Notes: generated by a model not told the origin, from the sequence alone. 64,000 nucleotides of DNA from Halopiger xanaduensis SH-6 (GCF_000217715.1 NC_015666.1:2802270-2866269), one strand, 5' to 3'. Shown: positions 51,569 through 60,544, counted from the first letter of the stretch. Translations and numbers: made by a program.

Positions 51569-52033
51569 TCACTCTACGTAGGTGTCTATACTGTCCTCGT
51601 TGCCGTTCACGATGACGGTAATTTCCGTGTCGTTCTGGACATTTTGGTCCCCGTACGATGCGGTGACTTCGACGACGCCGCCGGGTGCCCAGCGGTTGCT
51701 GTCGGTGTCGACCCGTTCGACGCTCGTTACGGGATCGTAGGAGCCGTCAACGAGGACATCGACGTAGTTCGGGTGCGCGGGAACGTCTCGATCGCCAATG
51801 TTTTTCACCAGTACCGTTGCGGTCTCGTTCGTTTGGTTGATGATCGCATCGGATTGCGATTCATCGCTGATGATCGCGATATCGGTTTCGATCTCCTCGG
51901 CGACCGCCGAGCCCCGCGTCTCGATCGAGTTACTCACCTGATCGACCTCCATGATTACCGTTCCCGCGACCGCTGAAGCGATCACGAGACTACCGATGAA
52001 CATGATCAAGTGCGTCGCCGTGACGCTCGACAT
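51569..52033 (-). CDS. arlG: Archaellum protein ArlG (FlaG)
   Basis: 154 residues. N-terminal membrane anchor (SVTATHLIMFIGSLVIASAVAGTVIMEV), then a beta-sandwich outside the cell (TATVLVKNIGDRDVPAHPNYVDVLVDG). ArlG with ArlF anchors the motor to the S-layer as the stator. Begins 3 bases after arlF. Several NxT/S sites (NQT, NET, NDT) could be glycosylated. Confidence 0.92.
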   Translation of the reverse strand: MSSVTATHLIMFIGSLVIASAVAGTVIMEVDQVSNSIETRGSAVAEEIETDIAIISDESQSDAIINQTNETATVLVKNIGDRDVPAHPNYVDVLVDGSYDPVTSVERVDTDSNRWAPGGVVEVTASYGDQNVQNDTEITVIVNGNEDSIDTYVE

Positions 52034-52036
52034 CTA

Positions 52037-52525
52037 TTAGCTCCCTCCGCTGATTTCGGCTGTCGCAGCGATCCCGCGCTCGGTCGTTATCTTGACGCGA
52101 TCTCCGTCGCCGGTGATTTCGCTGTCGCTCTCGAGTTTGCTGTTATCGATCTCGATCTGCAGCACGGTTCCCGGCAACCAAACGTCGCTGCTTGACCGTG
52201 TGCTGTCGTTCGTAATGATTGCCGTCTCCGCATCGGAGTCGTTCGTCGGGTAGTACTCTCCGTTGACTACGACGTCTGTCCGCTCAACTGATAGCGACCG
52301 TGCGCCGTCGTTGGTCACGTTGACGACTGCATCAACAGTTGATTCCGTCTCGAACGATTCGATGACGATTTCCGAGTTTGCCTGCTCACGAAACTGGTCG
52401 TTCTTCGCTGAAAACGCGTCGCCAGTCGTACTGGTAATGTTGAAAACCGTGGGGACGATGGCGCTGAAAGCGACGAGAACGCCGATGAGTATGACGATGA
52501 TAGCGCCGCTCGTACTGAACCCCAT
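52037..52525 (-). CDS. arlF: Archaellum protein ArlF (FlaF)
   Basis: 162 residues from the ATG at 52525. N-terminal anchor (GFSTSGAIIVILIGVLVAFSAIVPTVF), followed by an extracellular beta domain (SEIVIESFETESTVDAVVNVTNDGARSLSVERTDVVVNGEYYP). Works with ArlG, binding the S-layer. TATA box at 52546-52557 is about 27 bases upstream, so arlF starts a leaderless transcript separate from the archaellins. Confidence 0.9.
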   Translation of the reverse strand: MGFSTSGAIIVILIGVLVAFSAIVPTVFNITSTTGDAFSAKNDQFREQANSEIVIESFETESTVDAVVNVTNDGARSLSVERTDVVVNGEYYPTNDSDAETAIITNDSTRSSSDVWLPGTVLQIEIDNSKLESDSEITGDGDRVKITTERGIAATAEISGGS

Positions 52526-52545
52526 TGTATCCTCTTGATGTAGCA

Positions 52546-52557
52546 GATTCTTAAAAG
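52546..52557 (-). promoter_or_regulatory. TATA box of arlF
   Basis: GCTTTTAAGAAT on the minus strand, centred about 27 bases from the arlF ATG. It provides an internal promoter for arlF-arlG and later genes, independent of the archaellin promoter. Confidence 0.55.
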
Positions 52558-52705
52558 CCCTCTGGCCATTCCTCAACCAACCAGTCGCATGCCACCAACG
52601 CGACTACGAGTTGATCCGGGAATTTGGCTTTGTCCGACGGTTTTGAGTAACCTTCCAGCTATCAGATCGTGTCTACGGAAAGAAAAATGTCTGCAGCCGC
52701 GCAGC

Positions 52706-53332
52706 TTAGAGCTGAACTGCTTCGCCGCGATCAGTAAAGAGATCGGGTGCACGGAGTTCGACTTCCGTAGTTGCACCAGACGGCGAAACGATGCTGAGCG
52801 ACGATTCGTCACCTTCTCCGAACTCCGTTCCGGCATCACTGTCGCCGAACGGACCATTTGCTGGGTTAAAGATCAGTGTGAAGTCGCTGTTTTCGTCGCT
52901 GAGAACCGCATTGTTCCAATCGACGAATCCATCGTCATCCTTCGCGGCAAATTCACCCCGTTCGAGATCAGACACGTTAGACACATTTGCCAGTGTGAGC
53001 GTTTCTTGACCGTTCGGTCCGACTGCCTGGACGATTGTTTCGTTAAGGTCGATTTCACCAGCACCGGCTGCACCAGTGACGGTAATATTAATCGAGGAAA
53101 GATTCGACGGATTTTCTTCGTCCTCAACGATACCGACTTCGCTGGTTACGTCGATTCGTTCAGAAACGAGATCCGTGCTTTCTTCACCGGTTGCTTCTGC
53201 TTGCGTCTGCAGCATACCTGCAGTGTTGATAAGGACACCTGCGGCGATCGCAGCGACTAGCACCATCGCGATGAACACGATGAGGGTACCGATACCAACT
53301 TGACCTCGTTCGGTTGCTTCGTTACTAAACAT
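52706..53332 (-). CDS. arlB2: Archaellin (flagellin), downstream copy
   Basis: 208 residues. Filament subunit. Class III signal peptide [10 protein letters not shown], cut by the prepilin-like peptidase before [10 protein letters not shown], then the hydrophobic assembly helix ([18 protein letters not shown]). The outer domain is beta-rich and acidic, with several N-glycosylation sequons (NLS, NIT, NET, NVS). Starts two bases after the upstream archaellin stop. The first 45 or so mature residues are identical to the other copy. G+C is lower than in neighbouring genes. Confidence 0.96.
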   Translation of the reverse strand: MFSNEATERGQVGIGTLIVFIAMVLVAAIAAGVLINTAGMLQTQAEATGEESTDLVSERIDVTSEVGIVEDEENPSNLSSINITVTGAAGAGEIDLNETIVQAVGPNGQETLTLANVSNVSDLERGEFAAKDDDGFVDWNNAVLSDENSDFTLIFNPANGPFGDSDAGTEFGEGDESSLSIVSPSGATTEVELRAPDLFTDRGEAVQL

Positions 53333-53334
53333 GA

Positions 53335-53916
53335 TTACAGCCTCACCGAGCTATCTTCGTCAGTGATCGTCGTCGGGACGCGAATTTCGGTCTGCGTCGT
53401 CGCACCGGCATCCGTCGTAAACGTGACCGTCATTCGGTCACCTTCTGCAAGTTCAGCGTAACCGACATCATTAAGACCGACGTTCAATTTCAGTCGGTCG
53501 CTGCTTTCGGTTAGGACGGGATTGTCTCCTCCTTCTGTGACTCCCTGAATATTCGTAATACTAACACCGCTAGTGTCGTTTTCGGTCGTAAAGGTTTCTT
53601 CACCCTCCGAACCGATGAACTGCGCCGTCGTCTTATTGAGGTCAATCGGACTCGAGCCGGGTGCCATTGCTAGAACGAAATCAATGTCAGTGACGTTGTT
53701 AGAGTCGCTGACGTTACCGGACACGCTAACGATCTCGAGGCGATCGCTCACTTGACTTGTCGATTCTTCACCGGTGGCTTCTGCCTGCGTCTGCAGCATG
53801 CCAGCCGTGTTAATTAGGACGCCTGCGGCGATCGCAGCGACCAGCACCATCGCGATGAACACGATGAGGGTACCGATCCCCACTTGACCGCGGTCTCCGT
53901 CTGTGTGTTCGAACAT
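53335..53916 (-). CDS. arlB1: Archaellin (flagellin), promoter-proximal copy
   Basis: 193 residues from the ATG at 53916; a GTG at 53931 would overlap the leader hairpin and is less likely. Signal [10 protein letters not shown], cleavage before [10 protein letters not shown], same hydrophobic helix as the downstream copy. The outer domain differs ([33 protein letters not shown]) with NVS/NVT/NKT/NDT sequons. First gene of the archaellin transcript, so probably the major filament subunit. Confidence 0.95.
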   Translation of the reverse strand: MFEHTDGDRGQVGIGTLIVFIAMVLVAAIAAGVLINTAGMLQTQAEATGEESTSQVSDRLEIVSVSGNVSDSNNVTDIDFVLAMAPGSSPIDLNKTTAQFIGSEGEETFTTENDTSGVSITNIQGVTEGGDNPVLTESSDRLKLNVGLNDVGYAELAEGDRMTVTFTTDAGATTQTEIRVPTTITDEDSSVRL

Positions 53917-53930
53917 GTATTGGTCTTGCA

Positions 53931-53946
53931 CCCGGCTGTTGCCGGG
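53931..53946 (-). promoter_or_regulatory. Hairpin in the archaellin mRNA leader
   Basis: CCCGGC and GCCGGG flank a four-base loop, 14 bases before the start codon. The predicted transcript begins near 53950, so this stem forms almost at the 5' end and could shield the message from decay or tune ribosome entry. Confidence 0.5.
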
Positions 53947-53972
53947 GCAGTGAAGACACGTTCTGACTACCT

Positions 53973-53981
53973 GTTATTAAG
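53973..53981 (-). promoter_or_regulatory. TATA box of the archaellin operon
   Basis: CTTAATAAC on the minus strand, immediately next to the repeat array at 53982-54085; transcription is predicted to start near 53950, giving a leader of about 34 bases. Confidence 0.55.
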
Positions 53982-54085
53982 TCTACTTGCCGAAATTGAC
54001 ATTACTTAACTCTATTCGCCGAATAGTATACGATTTAAACTTAGTGGCCGATATTGATACCGTGTATTTAGCATTGTTGGCCGAA
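53982..54085. repeat. Regularly spaced repeat array upstream of the archaellin promoter
   Basis: Cores TGCCGAAAT (53988), CGCCGAATA (54017), GGCCGATAT (54046) and GGCCGAACA (54079) are spaced 29, 29 and 33 bases. Each is followed by an AT-rich segment with ATTGAC, GTATAC or ATTGATAC and a TTAAC/TTTAAAC/TTTAGC end. A fifth weak copy, GGCCGGG, lies at 54117. Located directly upstream of the archaellin TATA box, it looks like an operator array for a motility regulator. Confidence 0.55.
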
Positions 54086-54120
54086 CACCGATCAGTCTAG
54101 TTTGCTTCCCGCTGTCGGCC

Positions 54121-54132
54121 GGGATACTTATC
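54121..54132 (+). promoter_or_regulatory. TATA box of the small CxxC protein gene
   Basis: GGGATACTTATC, centred about 30 bases before the ATG at 54158; leaderless message. The repeat array lies between this promoter and the archaellin promoter and could act on both. Confidence 0.5.
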
Positions 54133-54157
54133 TGCCCCCTCCCACGATACTCTCCGC

Positions 54158-54352
54158 ATGAATATCGTCGACGGCACCAAGGTCGAGTGCAGCCGCTGTG
54201 ATGAACTCATTTCGCTGGACGATGCTAACGTCCTCGGCAAAACCCACAACAAGTCGTACGCGAAACCACTTTGTGACGACTGCCTCCAGAACGTCGGCGT
54301 TCCGAAGGGGTACGAGCTCGAGCGCGACGTAAGCTACCTCAAGGAAGAATAA
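54158..54352 (+). CDS. Small two-CxxC zinc protein
   Basis: 64 residues. CSRCDELI at about 11-18 and CDDCLQNVG at about 39-47 make a probable zinc-binding pair; the end is acidic (YELERDVSYLKEE). No family known to me. It faces away from the archaellins across the repeat array, so shared control with the archaellum is plausible but unproven. Possibly a small nucleic-acid- or protein-binding adaptor. Confidence 0.65.
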   Translation: MNIVDGTKVECSRCDELISLDDANVLGKTHNKSYAKPLCDDCLQNVGVPKGYELERDVSYLKEE

Positions 54353-54552
54353 GCCTCCGCGCGGGCCGACCGCTCTTTCGCCGGAATCGTGTTCGTTCCG
54401 GCGCGGGCACTGATACGATACTACCTCAAATCGAATCCCTTTCTCTCAGCGTCTGTCTGATGGTCTCGAACACCATGGAATTGTCGTGCTCGAGGCGGCC
54501 GCTCAAGAATAAGAGAATCAATACCGCACTCGACACTGCAAACGAACCTTCG

Positions 54553-55416
54553 CTACTTGCTGTTCATCGCTTCGCTCGCGATGTTTCGGCCGCGCGGTTT
54601 CAACGCGACCTCTCGTCGAACCCGCACCTCCTCTAAGACGTCCAGTTCGATCAGTCGCTCGTAGATCTCCTCGACCTCGTCCGTGTTAATATCCAGAAAC
54701 TCCGGCACCTCGAACGGCGACACGCCCGAGTAGATCGCCATCAGAACCTCTTCCTCCTTCCCGGAGAGGTCGATCTGCGAGGCGTTCTTCTCGGCGCCCT
54801 TGTCGAGCACCGATTTGAGGACTGCGCAGTTCTGCGGGCCGCCCGAGAGGTACGTCTGGACGCTCGAGCCGTCCTCGGTGTGTTCGGCTTCGATGACGGG
54901 CCGTTCCTTCGAGAGGATCGTCCGCTCCTCACTTTCGACCGTGCCGACGTCGTCGACCTCGATCTGGACGAACGAGCCGTTCTCGACGGCGAAGTTCGCG
55001 ACGCCGGTGTCGACCTTGACGCGGGCCTTGCTCCAGCTGGTGTCCTGGACGACGCCGCCCTTGACCGCCGGGTGCTTGATGAGGACGATCTCGCCGTCGA
55101 GGATCGCCTTCTGGATCTGGAGCTCGAACTCGTTGACCTCGGCCATCGAGATCAGGTGGACGTCCGCGCCGGTGTTGATGCTGATGTAGTCCGAGACCTT
55201 CGCGACCGTCTGGTTGACGTCGTACCGCCCCTTGATCGACTTGATCTCCGAGAGCGGCATCGTCTTTTTCCCGTCGTTGCTCGCGATCACCAGGCGCTTG
55301 TTCGAGAGGACGATCCGGCCGTTCGACCAGTTGGTATCGGACATCTTGCGCCCGTCGCGCATCACCTGCGTGAACTTGCCGGTGACGTCCGCGAGCTTCT
55401 GTTCGGATCGGCTCAT
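54553..55416 (-). CDS. cheF1: Archaeal taxis protein CheF (DUF439), first paralogue
   Basis: 287 residues. Same fold plan as the protein at 41587: N-terminal beta half (NGRIVLSNKRLVIASNDGKKTMPLSEIKSIKG), a repeat of that half (SKARVKVDTGVANFAVENGSFVQIEVDDV) and a C-terminal winged helix (LSGKEEEVLMAIYSGVSPFEVPEFLDINTDEVEEIYERLIELDVL). Named CheF1 because in Halobacterium the CheF1 gene neighbours a HEAT-repeat gene, as here. Its ATG overlaps the stop of that gene (ATGA), so translation is coupled. Confidence 0.9.
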   Translation of the reverse strand: MSRSEQKLADVTGKFTQVMRDGRKMSDTNWSNGRIVLSNKRLVIASNDGKKTMPLSEIKSIKGRYDVNQTVAKVSDYISINTGADVHLISMAEVNEFELQIQKAILDGEIVLIKHPAVKGGVVQDTSWSKARVKVDTGVANFAVENGSFVQIEVDDVGTVESEERTILSKERPVIEAEHTEDGSSVQTYLSGGPQNCAVLKSVLDKGAEKNASQIDLSGKEEEVLMAIYSGVSPFEVPEFLDINTDEVEEIYERLIELDVLEEVRVRREVALKPRGRNIASEAMNSK

Positions 55417-56675
55417 GCGAAGTCACCACTCATCGCGCCCGCTCCGCCCAGTTTCGAGAGGGCGGAGAAGCCCCGTTTCCGGAGCCGGTCGCTCTCCGTT
55501 CGGTCGACGAACGACGAGAGCCGATTGCGAGACTGCTCGCCACCGATCTTCCCCAGGACGAACAGGGCTTTGACGCGCATCTCCTCGTCCCTGATGTCGT
55601 CTTCGACCAGATCGAGCAACCGCTGCTCTAAGTCGCCGCCTTCCAGCAGCGACAGGCTCGTCGCGGCGAACTTCGAGGTCATCTCGTCCTCATCGGCCAG
55701 CGTGTCGATCAGCGCATCCTGTGCCGCCTGTCGGTACTCCTCGTTCGCGATCCGACCGAGCAGCCACGCCGCGTTGCGCCGCTGTGCGGTCTCCGAACTC
55801 CGATCGAGGATCTCGATCAGCGGCTCGATCGCCTCGCTGGCGTTGGCCTGCTCGAGTTCGCCGACGATCTTCTCGCGGACCTTGTGGCTGGCCGACGCGG
55901 GTGCTTCCGAGAGCAACTGCACGAGCGAGAACATCGCTGTTCGCCGGACGGAATCGGAGTCGTCGCGCAACGCGCCCGCGAGGATTTCGACCGCCTCGAC
56001 GCTGCCGAGTCGTCCCAGCGCGTCGACCGCGATCCGGCGAACCGTCTCGTCCTCGTCGTCGGCGACGTCGACCAGTTCTCGCAGGGCGTTGTCCGTGCCG
56101 ATATCCGCGAGCGCGTACGCGATTTCGACTCGAACGCCGTACTGATCCTCGTGGAGCCTTTTCGAGAGCGCCGGGACGGGTTCGGGGGATTCGATTCGCC
56201 CGAGCGCGCGTGCGATCCGCTTTCGAACGCGCGGATCCGGGTCGTCCAGCTGATTGACGAGGGCCCTGACCACGTTGTCCTCGCCGATCCGTCCGAGACC
56301 GGTGGCGGCGGCCATCCGCAATTCGGGACGATCGGCCTGCAGTCCACGCGCCAGTACTTTCGCCTTCTTCCACTCTGCGATCTCGTCGAGATCCTGGCCG
56401 GAAATCTCGCCGATGAACTGCTCGAGTGCATCCTGGCCGTACTGGTCCAGCGCGTCGATGGCTGCAGCCCGGACCTCGTCGGCGTCGTCAGTTTGGGAGG
56501 CGTCGACGAGCGCGTCGATGACCTCGTCCCGCGGGTATCGGTTCCCGCCCGCTTCGGACTCCAGACTACCGAGTATTTCCGCCGATCGACGTCGAATATT
56601 CGAGTTCGAACTTCCCTCTAAGTGCTCGATGAGTTGCTCGAATTCGACGTTGCGCTCGAGTTCGAATAGCGTCAT
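55413..56675 (-). CDS. HEAT-repeat protein coupled to CheF1
   Basis: 420 residues. About ten HEAT/PBS-type helical repeats spanning nearly the whole chain (for example AAATGLGRIGEDNVVRALVNQL, IARALGRIESPEPVPALSKRL, AVDALGRLGSVEAVEILAGAL). A curved scaffold of this kind binds partner proteins. In Halobacterium the equivalent HEAT protein interacts with Che proteins and CheF, from published interaction work I recall, so an adaptor role between taxis signalling and the archaellum is likely. Confidence 0.88.
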   Translation of the reverse strand: MTLFELERNVEFEQLIEHLEGSSNSNIRRRSAEILGSLESEAGGNRYPRDEVIDALVDASQTDDADEVRAAAIDALDQYGQDALEQFIGEISGQDLDEIAEWKKAKVLARGLQADRPELRMAAATGLGRIGEDNVVRALVNQLDDPDPRVRKRIARALGRIESPEPVPALSKRLHEDQYGVRVEIAYALADIGTDNALRELVDVADDEDETVRRIAVDALGRLGSVEAVEILAGALRDDSDSVRRTAMFSLVQLLSEAPASASHKVREKIVGELEQANASEAIEPLIEILDRSSETAQRRNAAWLLGRIANEEYRQAAQDALIDTLADEDEMTSKFAATSLSLLEGGDLEQRLLDLVEDDIRDEEMRVKALFVLGKIGGEQSRNRLSSFVDRTESDRLRKRGFSALSKLGGAGAMSGDFA

Positions 56676-56835
56676 GCTGGTGAATCACCTGTTCCAAGCG
56701 GACCGCCGGTCGGCTGTCGTTGAATTCTGCCCGGCTGTGCGACTCGCTGAATATGCAGCAGTTTCGTCCGAGCTTGTTCGACGATCGCGCGTTTGCGTTC
56801 GCTCCCGACTCGTTGCGAGGCATTGTTCTTCCATA

Positions 56836-57618
56836 TCACTCCTCATTAGCTGTCTCGTCGCTATCGTTCTCGCTCCCGCTCGATGATTCGGCGTCGGATT
56901 CCGATTCGTCGCTCGCGTTTCGATCGGTCGTCGTTGCAGTCTCGTTGCTCGTACCGCTCGCGTTCGTCTCGTTCGCGGATTCGTCGTCGTATACTTTCGT
57001 GTCCGCGATCTTGTTCCACACCTTGAGCGGATTCGCTTCGCCGGCTGCGTGTTGCTCGGCCCACTGCGAATTCACCGCCCAACCGCCGACTTGTCCGTCG
57101 AACCGGCTTTCGGGAACGATCTCGGTGTAGAGGTAGTTGACGTCACCACCCCGTGCGATGAACCCATCCTTGAAGATTCGATAGATTAACCCGATTTCTT
57201 CGTCGGACTCTCCCGGAGACTCCGCGTCCGACTCGTAGAACAGGATCAGATCGTCGGAACCAGTATCTTCGTACAGTTCGTCGACGCTGATATCGTTCTC
57301 CTCGAGGAGGAAATAGAACTCGCCGGCTGTCGCCGCCGTTTCGTCCGGATTCTCGGCACTATCGACGATCGTCCCTTGTTCGTCGTCCCAGTTTTCCGGC
57401 GCCTTCGGTTCGACTGGAACGCGACTGCCGGTAAGCGAGGTCACCGAGTTCAAACAGCCCGCAGTACTACCGAGTGCAAGCGTTCCGATGCCGGCGAGGG
57501 TCTGTCGTCGGCTCAGCGTCGACCGAGCAGCCGGCTGTGCTGTCGTGGCGTCACGGTCACGACGGTCGCGGCGCTCGATTTTCGAATTACTAAGCGTACG
57601 TTCAGGACCCGTTGGCAT
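56836..57618 (-). CDS. Tat-exported lipoprotein, unknown function
   Basis: 260 residues from the ATG at 57618. Twin-Arg signal SRRQTLAGIGTLALGSTAGC near residues 34-53: RR, hydrophobic core, and lipobox Cys. The mature part begins with acidic beta-type sequence (ENWDDEQGTIVDSAENPDETAATAGEFYFLLEENDISVDELYED), has a conserved-looking middle (LIYRIFKDGFIARGGDVNYLYTEIVPESRFDGQVGGWAVNSQWAEQH), and ends in a Ser/Asp/Glu/Asn/Thr tail rich in glycosylation sequons. Membrane-anchored outside the cell. Divergent from the large surface protein. Confidence 0.75.
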   Translation of the reverse strand: MPTGPERTLSNSKIERRDRRDRDATTAQPAARSTLSRRQTLAGIGTLALGSTAGCLNSVTSLTGSRVPVEPKAPENWDDEQGTIVDSAENPDETAATAGEFYFLLEENDISVDELYEDTGSDDLILFYESDAESPGESDEEIGLIYRIFKDGFIARGGDVNYLYTEIVPESRFDGQVGGWAVNSQWAEQHAAGEANPLKVWNKIADTKVYDDESANETNASGTSNETATTTDRNASDESESDAESSSGSENDSDETANEE

Positions 57619-57703
57619 CTTTACGATACCGTCACACCAATACGTGAAAAGCGCGTCGGCCGTCGGGGCGACATTCCCCACGAACTGAAAGTCACTGCCA
57701 GAG

Positions 57704-57712
57704 AGTATATTA
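57704..57712 (+). promoter_or_regulatory. TATA box of the large surface protein gene
   Basis: AGTATATTA; transcription would start near 57735, which excludes the ATG at 57712 and favours the ATG at 57754. Confidence 0.45.
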
Positions 57713-57753
57713 TGCTTCCACTCAAACGCTTCCCACAGACTGGTGCCGCCCTA

Positions 57754-60486
57754 ATGTACGTGACCTCGATTATCCGCGCGTTGATCGGCTCTTTGCCTTC
57801 GTTTCTGGCCGAACTGGGAGTTCCCACTGCGCGCCTGCGCGGGCGTCACCTCCACGATCGTTTCTCATCTTCGTCCGTTTCTGCAGTACTCCTCTTGTCA
57901 CTCCTCTCGCTGGTGATCGTCGGGGGTATCCTTCTCGGTGGAATCACCGGAATCGGTACCGGAACCGTATCTGAACCGGCCGATCTTTCGAGCACCCCTG
58001 CCGTCGACGCTGATACGTCGATTCAACCTGCCGTCCTCGAGTCGACATCCCAGCGACCGCTCGGACCCGATGCGCACGAGGAACAGTCGTTCCGTTCCGT
58101 CGCGTTCAGTCAGCCGAACGCAGACACGCCCGACGAAGACGATGTCGTCGTCCGCCTCGAGGACGATCACGTCGTCACGGCCGCAGTTGCCGATCGGATG
58201 CCGTCGGATCCGTACGTCGAGACGGTAGACGATGGGGATCACCTCATCGTCGACGAGGAGAGCAGCTATGACTATCCGGTCGTCCAAACGAAAGATGGCA
58301 CCGTCGCAACTGTCGGCGACGATGGGGCACCGATCGCACGGATCAACAACGGAACGGATCTCGTCGTTCTCAGCGATAGCGGGTCGATAGCGGACACGAT
58401 CGTCGTTGACCGTGCCGACGGATTCGTCAAAACGGAAGACGGCAGAACCAACGTAACGGTCGACGGAACGCCGATCAAGTACCCGAATTACAAGAAAACG
58501 GAAATTCACCCGACGATTCAGAACGTCACCGCCGTCAACGAGGGCGAAACTATCGAGATCGCGGCAGCCTTCGAGAAGCGAGAGTGGGGAAGCGGCGAAC
58601 GCGACGTGACCGTACGACTGCTCGATTCGGGGTCGCCGCAGGAAACAGTCACTCGGACGATCGAAATCGGCGACGAGGAGCGGATTAGTGAAGTTCTTGA
58701 GTACGAAACCAAGCGCGGCGATCATACGGCCGATGAAATTGAACTCACTATCGACGGCAATTCGGATGCCGAAGACGTCTCCATCGGCGCCGCGGGCGCT
58801 GCAGTCGTCAATCTCGAGACGCGAGGGACGGTCGAAGGCGACGCGCTGGAAGTAACCGCCGAACTCGACCGCTTTGGGACCGTCCCGGAAGGGAAGCAGG
58901 ATTATCCGATTACCCTCTCGATCAACGGCACCGACGTCCGAACGAACGTCGTCACGCTCGCGCCTGACGCGACGACGACAGAGACCTTTACGTACGAGGC
59001 CGACCGCGATGATGTCCCGCAGGTCGACGTTCGCGTCTCGAGTCCGACGGATTCGGCGTCGACGACGGTACCGGTCCTCTCTCGGTTAGAACACGATCAC
59101 AACATTCGAACGGAGGTCACGGATACGACGATCGGCGGCCTCTCCGAAGAGTTCGACGTCTCGGCCGTCTTCTGGTACAGCGGTGACCTTCCGGGAGGAG
59201 AGACGCAGTTCACCGCGAATCTCACGGCTGACGGAACCGTCGTCGACCAACAGGATATCACGCTCTCCGGCTCGTCGGCGGCGAACGCGACGTTCACGCA
59301 CGAACTCAGTGAGTCAGCACCGCCGATCGCGAACGCCACTATCGAAACGCCGGCGGATGTTACACCGGTCGAACTCGACCAGGAAACCGTCATCACGTTC
59401 GACGAGATAACCGACCCCGCTGCGCGAAACGGCCAGCTGACCGCCACGGTCACCGTCGAAAACCAGGGCGAAACGCCGGGGACGGAGACGCTGACGATCG
59501 AGCCCCGGAACCCCTACGCCGTCGAGTCGGACGGCACGTATACTGCTTCGGCACCGCTGGAGCCGTCGGAGTCGTTCACGGAAACGGTTACGTTCGACGT
59601 CACCGAAGACGCGCCGCCGAACCTCGACCTCGTGGCGTCGACGACCCACGCGAGCGAGATGCGGACGGTCCAGATCCGCGACAACGAATCGCGCTTCGAG
59701 ATCGAAAACGTGTCGGTCGATGCGGGAGCCGACGGTACGAACCCCGTCGTCACCGCAACGATTCGGAACACGGGCGGTGCCGCCGGAACGCAGGACGCGA
59801 CGCTCACGTTCGACGACGAATCGATCGCGACCGAGTCGGTTTCGCTCGAGCCCGACGAAAAGCGGACGCTCTCGGGTGCGGTCGAGCCGGCGGAAACGGG
59901 GACGTATTCCTACGGCGTCACGACGGACGACGATTCCGTCAGGGACACGACGACCGTCGAACCGGCGGCGGACGACTCGTCGGGGATCGTCGGATCGGTT
60001 CAGGACACGATCTCTCTGAACGGGTCTCGACTACCGCTTCTCGCGGCGTCGCTGCTCGGCGTCGTGCTAGTCGGAGCGGTCGTCGTCGGATATCGGACGG
60101 ATTCGGACGATCTCCAGGAACTACAAGAGCGGATGACAGGGATGACGGCCCTCCAGCCGGCCGCACAAAAACTCCAGCAGGCTGCGCGAAATGCCCGAAA
60201 CCTCGTCTCCAACGGCGGCAGCGGCTCCGTCGTCGTCCAGAACGGCTTGCCCCGGACGGCGCTCATCCGGGTTCGCGTTCGCTCGGACGAGGAGATCCTG
60301 TTCCTCGAGGACTTCGAACTCGCCGAGGACGAACAGCGGACCCTCGAGTGCCTCCCTGACGCGGACCAGTTCGAAGTCGGCGCCGGCGTCGACGATATCG
60401 CGGCCCACGAGGAGACGTTCCAGCGCGGCACCGCCGAAGTCGGTGTCGTCCTCCAGCCGGACGGGATCACGATCACTGCATTGTAA
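57754..60486 (+). CDS. Large membrane-anchored surface protein with Ig-like (CARDB-type) domains
   Basis: 910 residues from the ATG at 57754; an upstream ATG at 57712 lies within the TATA box. A signal-anchor helix at about 41-66 (VSAVLLLSLLSLVIVGGILLGG). Residues about 80-755 contain several beta-sandwich domains of about 100 residues, with CARDB-like lines (QLTATVTVENQGETPGTETLTIEP; VVTATIRNTGGAAGTQDATLTF). A second membrane helix (about 756-779, RLPLLAASLLGVVLVGAVVVG) leads to a 130-residue cytoplasmic domain with helices and beta strands. It could be an S-layer-linked partner of the archaellum or an adhesin; no relative is known to me. Confidence 0.75.
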   Translation: MYVTSIIRALIGSLPSFLAELGVPTARLRGRHLHDRFSSSSVSAVLLLSLLSLVIVGGILLGGITGIGTGTVSEPADLSSTPAVDADTSIQPAVLESTSQRPLGPDAHEEQSFRSVAFSQPNADTPDEDDVVVRLEDDHVVTAAVADRMPSDPYVETVDDGDHLIVDEESSYDYPVVQTKDGTVATVGDDGAPIARINNGTDLVVLSDSGSIADTIVVDRADGFVKTEDGRTNVTVDGTPIKYPNYKKTEIHPTIQNVTAVNEGETIEIAAAFEKREWGSGERDVTVRLLDSGSPQETVTRTIEIGDEERISEVLEYETKRGDHTADEIELTIDGNSDAEDVSIGAAGAAVVNLETRGTVEGDALEVTAELDRFGTVPEGKQDYPITLSINGTDVRTNVVTLAPDATTTETFTYEADRDDVPQVDVRVSSPTDSASTTVPVLSRLEHDHNIRTEVTDTTIGGLSEEFDVSAVFWYSGDLPGGETQFTANLTADGTVVDQQDITLSGSSAANATFTHELSESAPPIANATIETPADVTPVELDQETVITFDEITDPAARNGQLTATVTVENQGETPGTETLTIEPRNPYAVESDGTYTASAPLEPSESFTETVTFDVTEDAPPNLDLVASTTHASEMRTVQIRDNESRFEIENVSVDAGADGTNPVVTATIRNTGGAAGTQDATLTFDDESIATESVSLEPDEKRTLSGAVEPAETGTYSYGVTTDDDSVRDTTTVEPAADDSSGIVGSVQDTISLNGSRLPLLAASLLGVVLVGAVVVGYRTDSDDLQELQERMTGMTALQPAAQKLQQAARNARNLVSNGGSGSVVVQNGLPRTALIRVRVRSDEEILFLEDFELAEDEQRTLECLPDADQFEVGAGVDDIAAHEETFQRGTAEVGVVLQPDGITITAL

Positions 60487-60544
60487 GCAGGGAGGGGGAG
60501 TCGCGGTTCGGATCCGACCTAAATGCGGTCCGCCGGAACACCGA

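Noticed and set aside
53982-54085. CRISPR interpretation of the repeats upstream of the archaellins
   Set aside because: Units are imperfect, spacing is only about 29-33 bases including the repeat, there are no unique spacers of constant length, and no cas genes are nearby.
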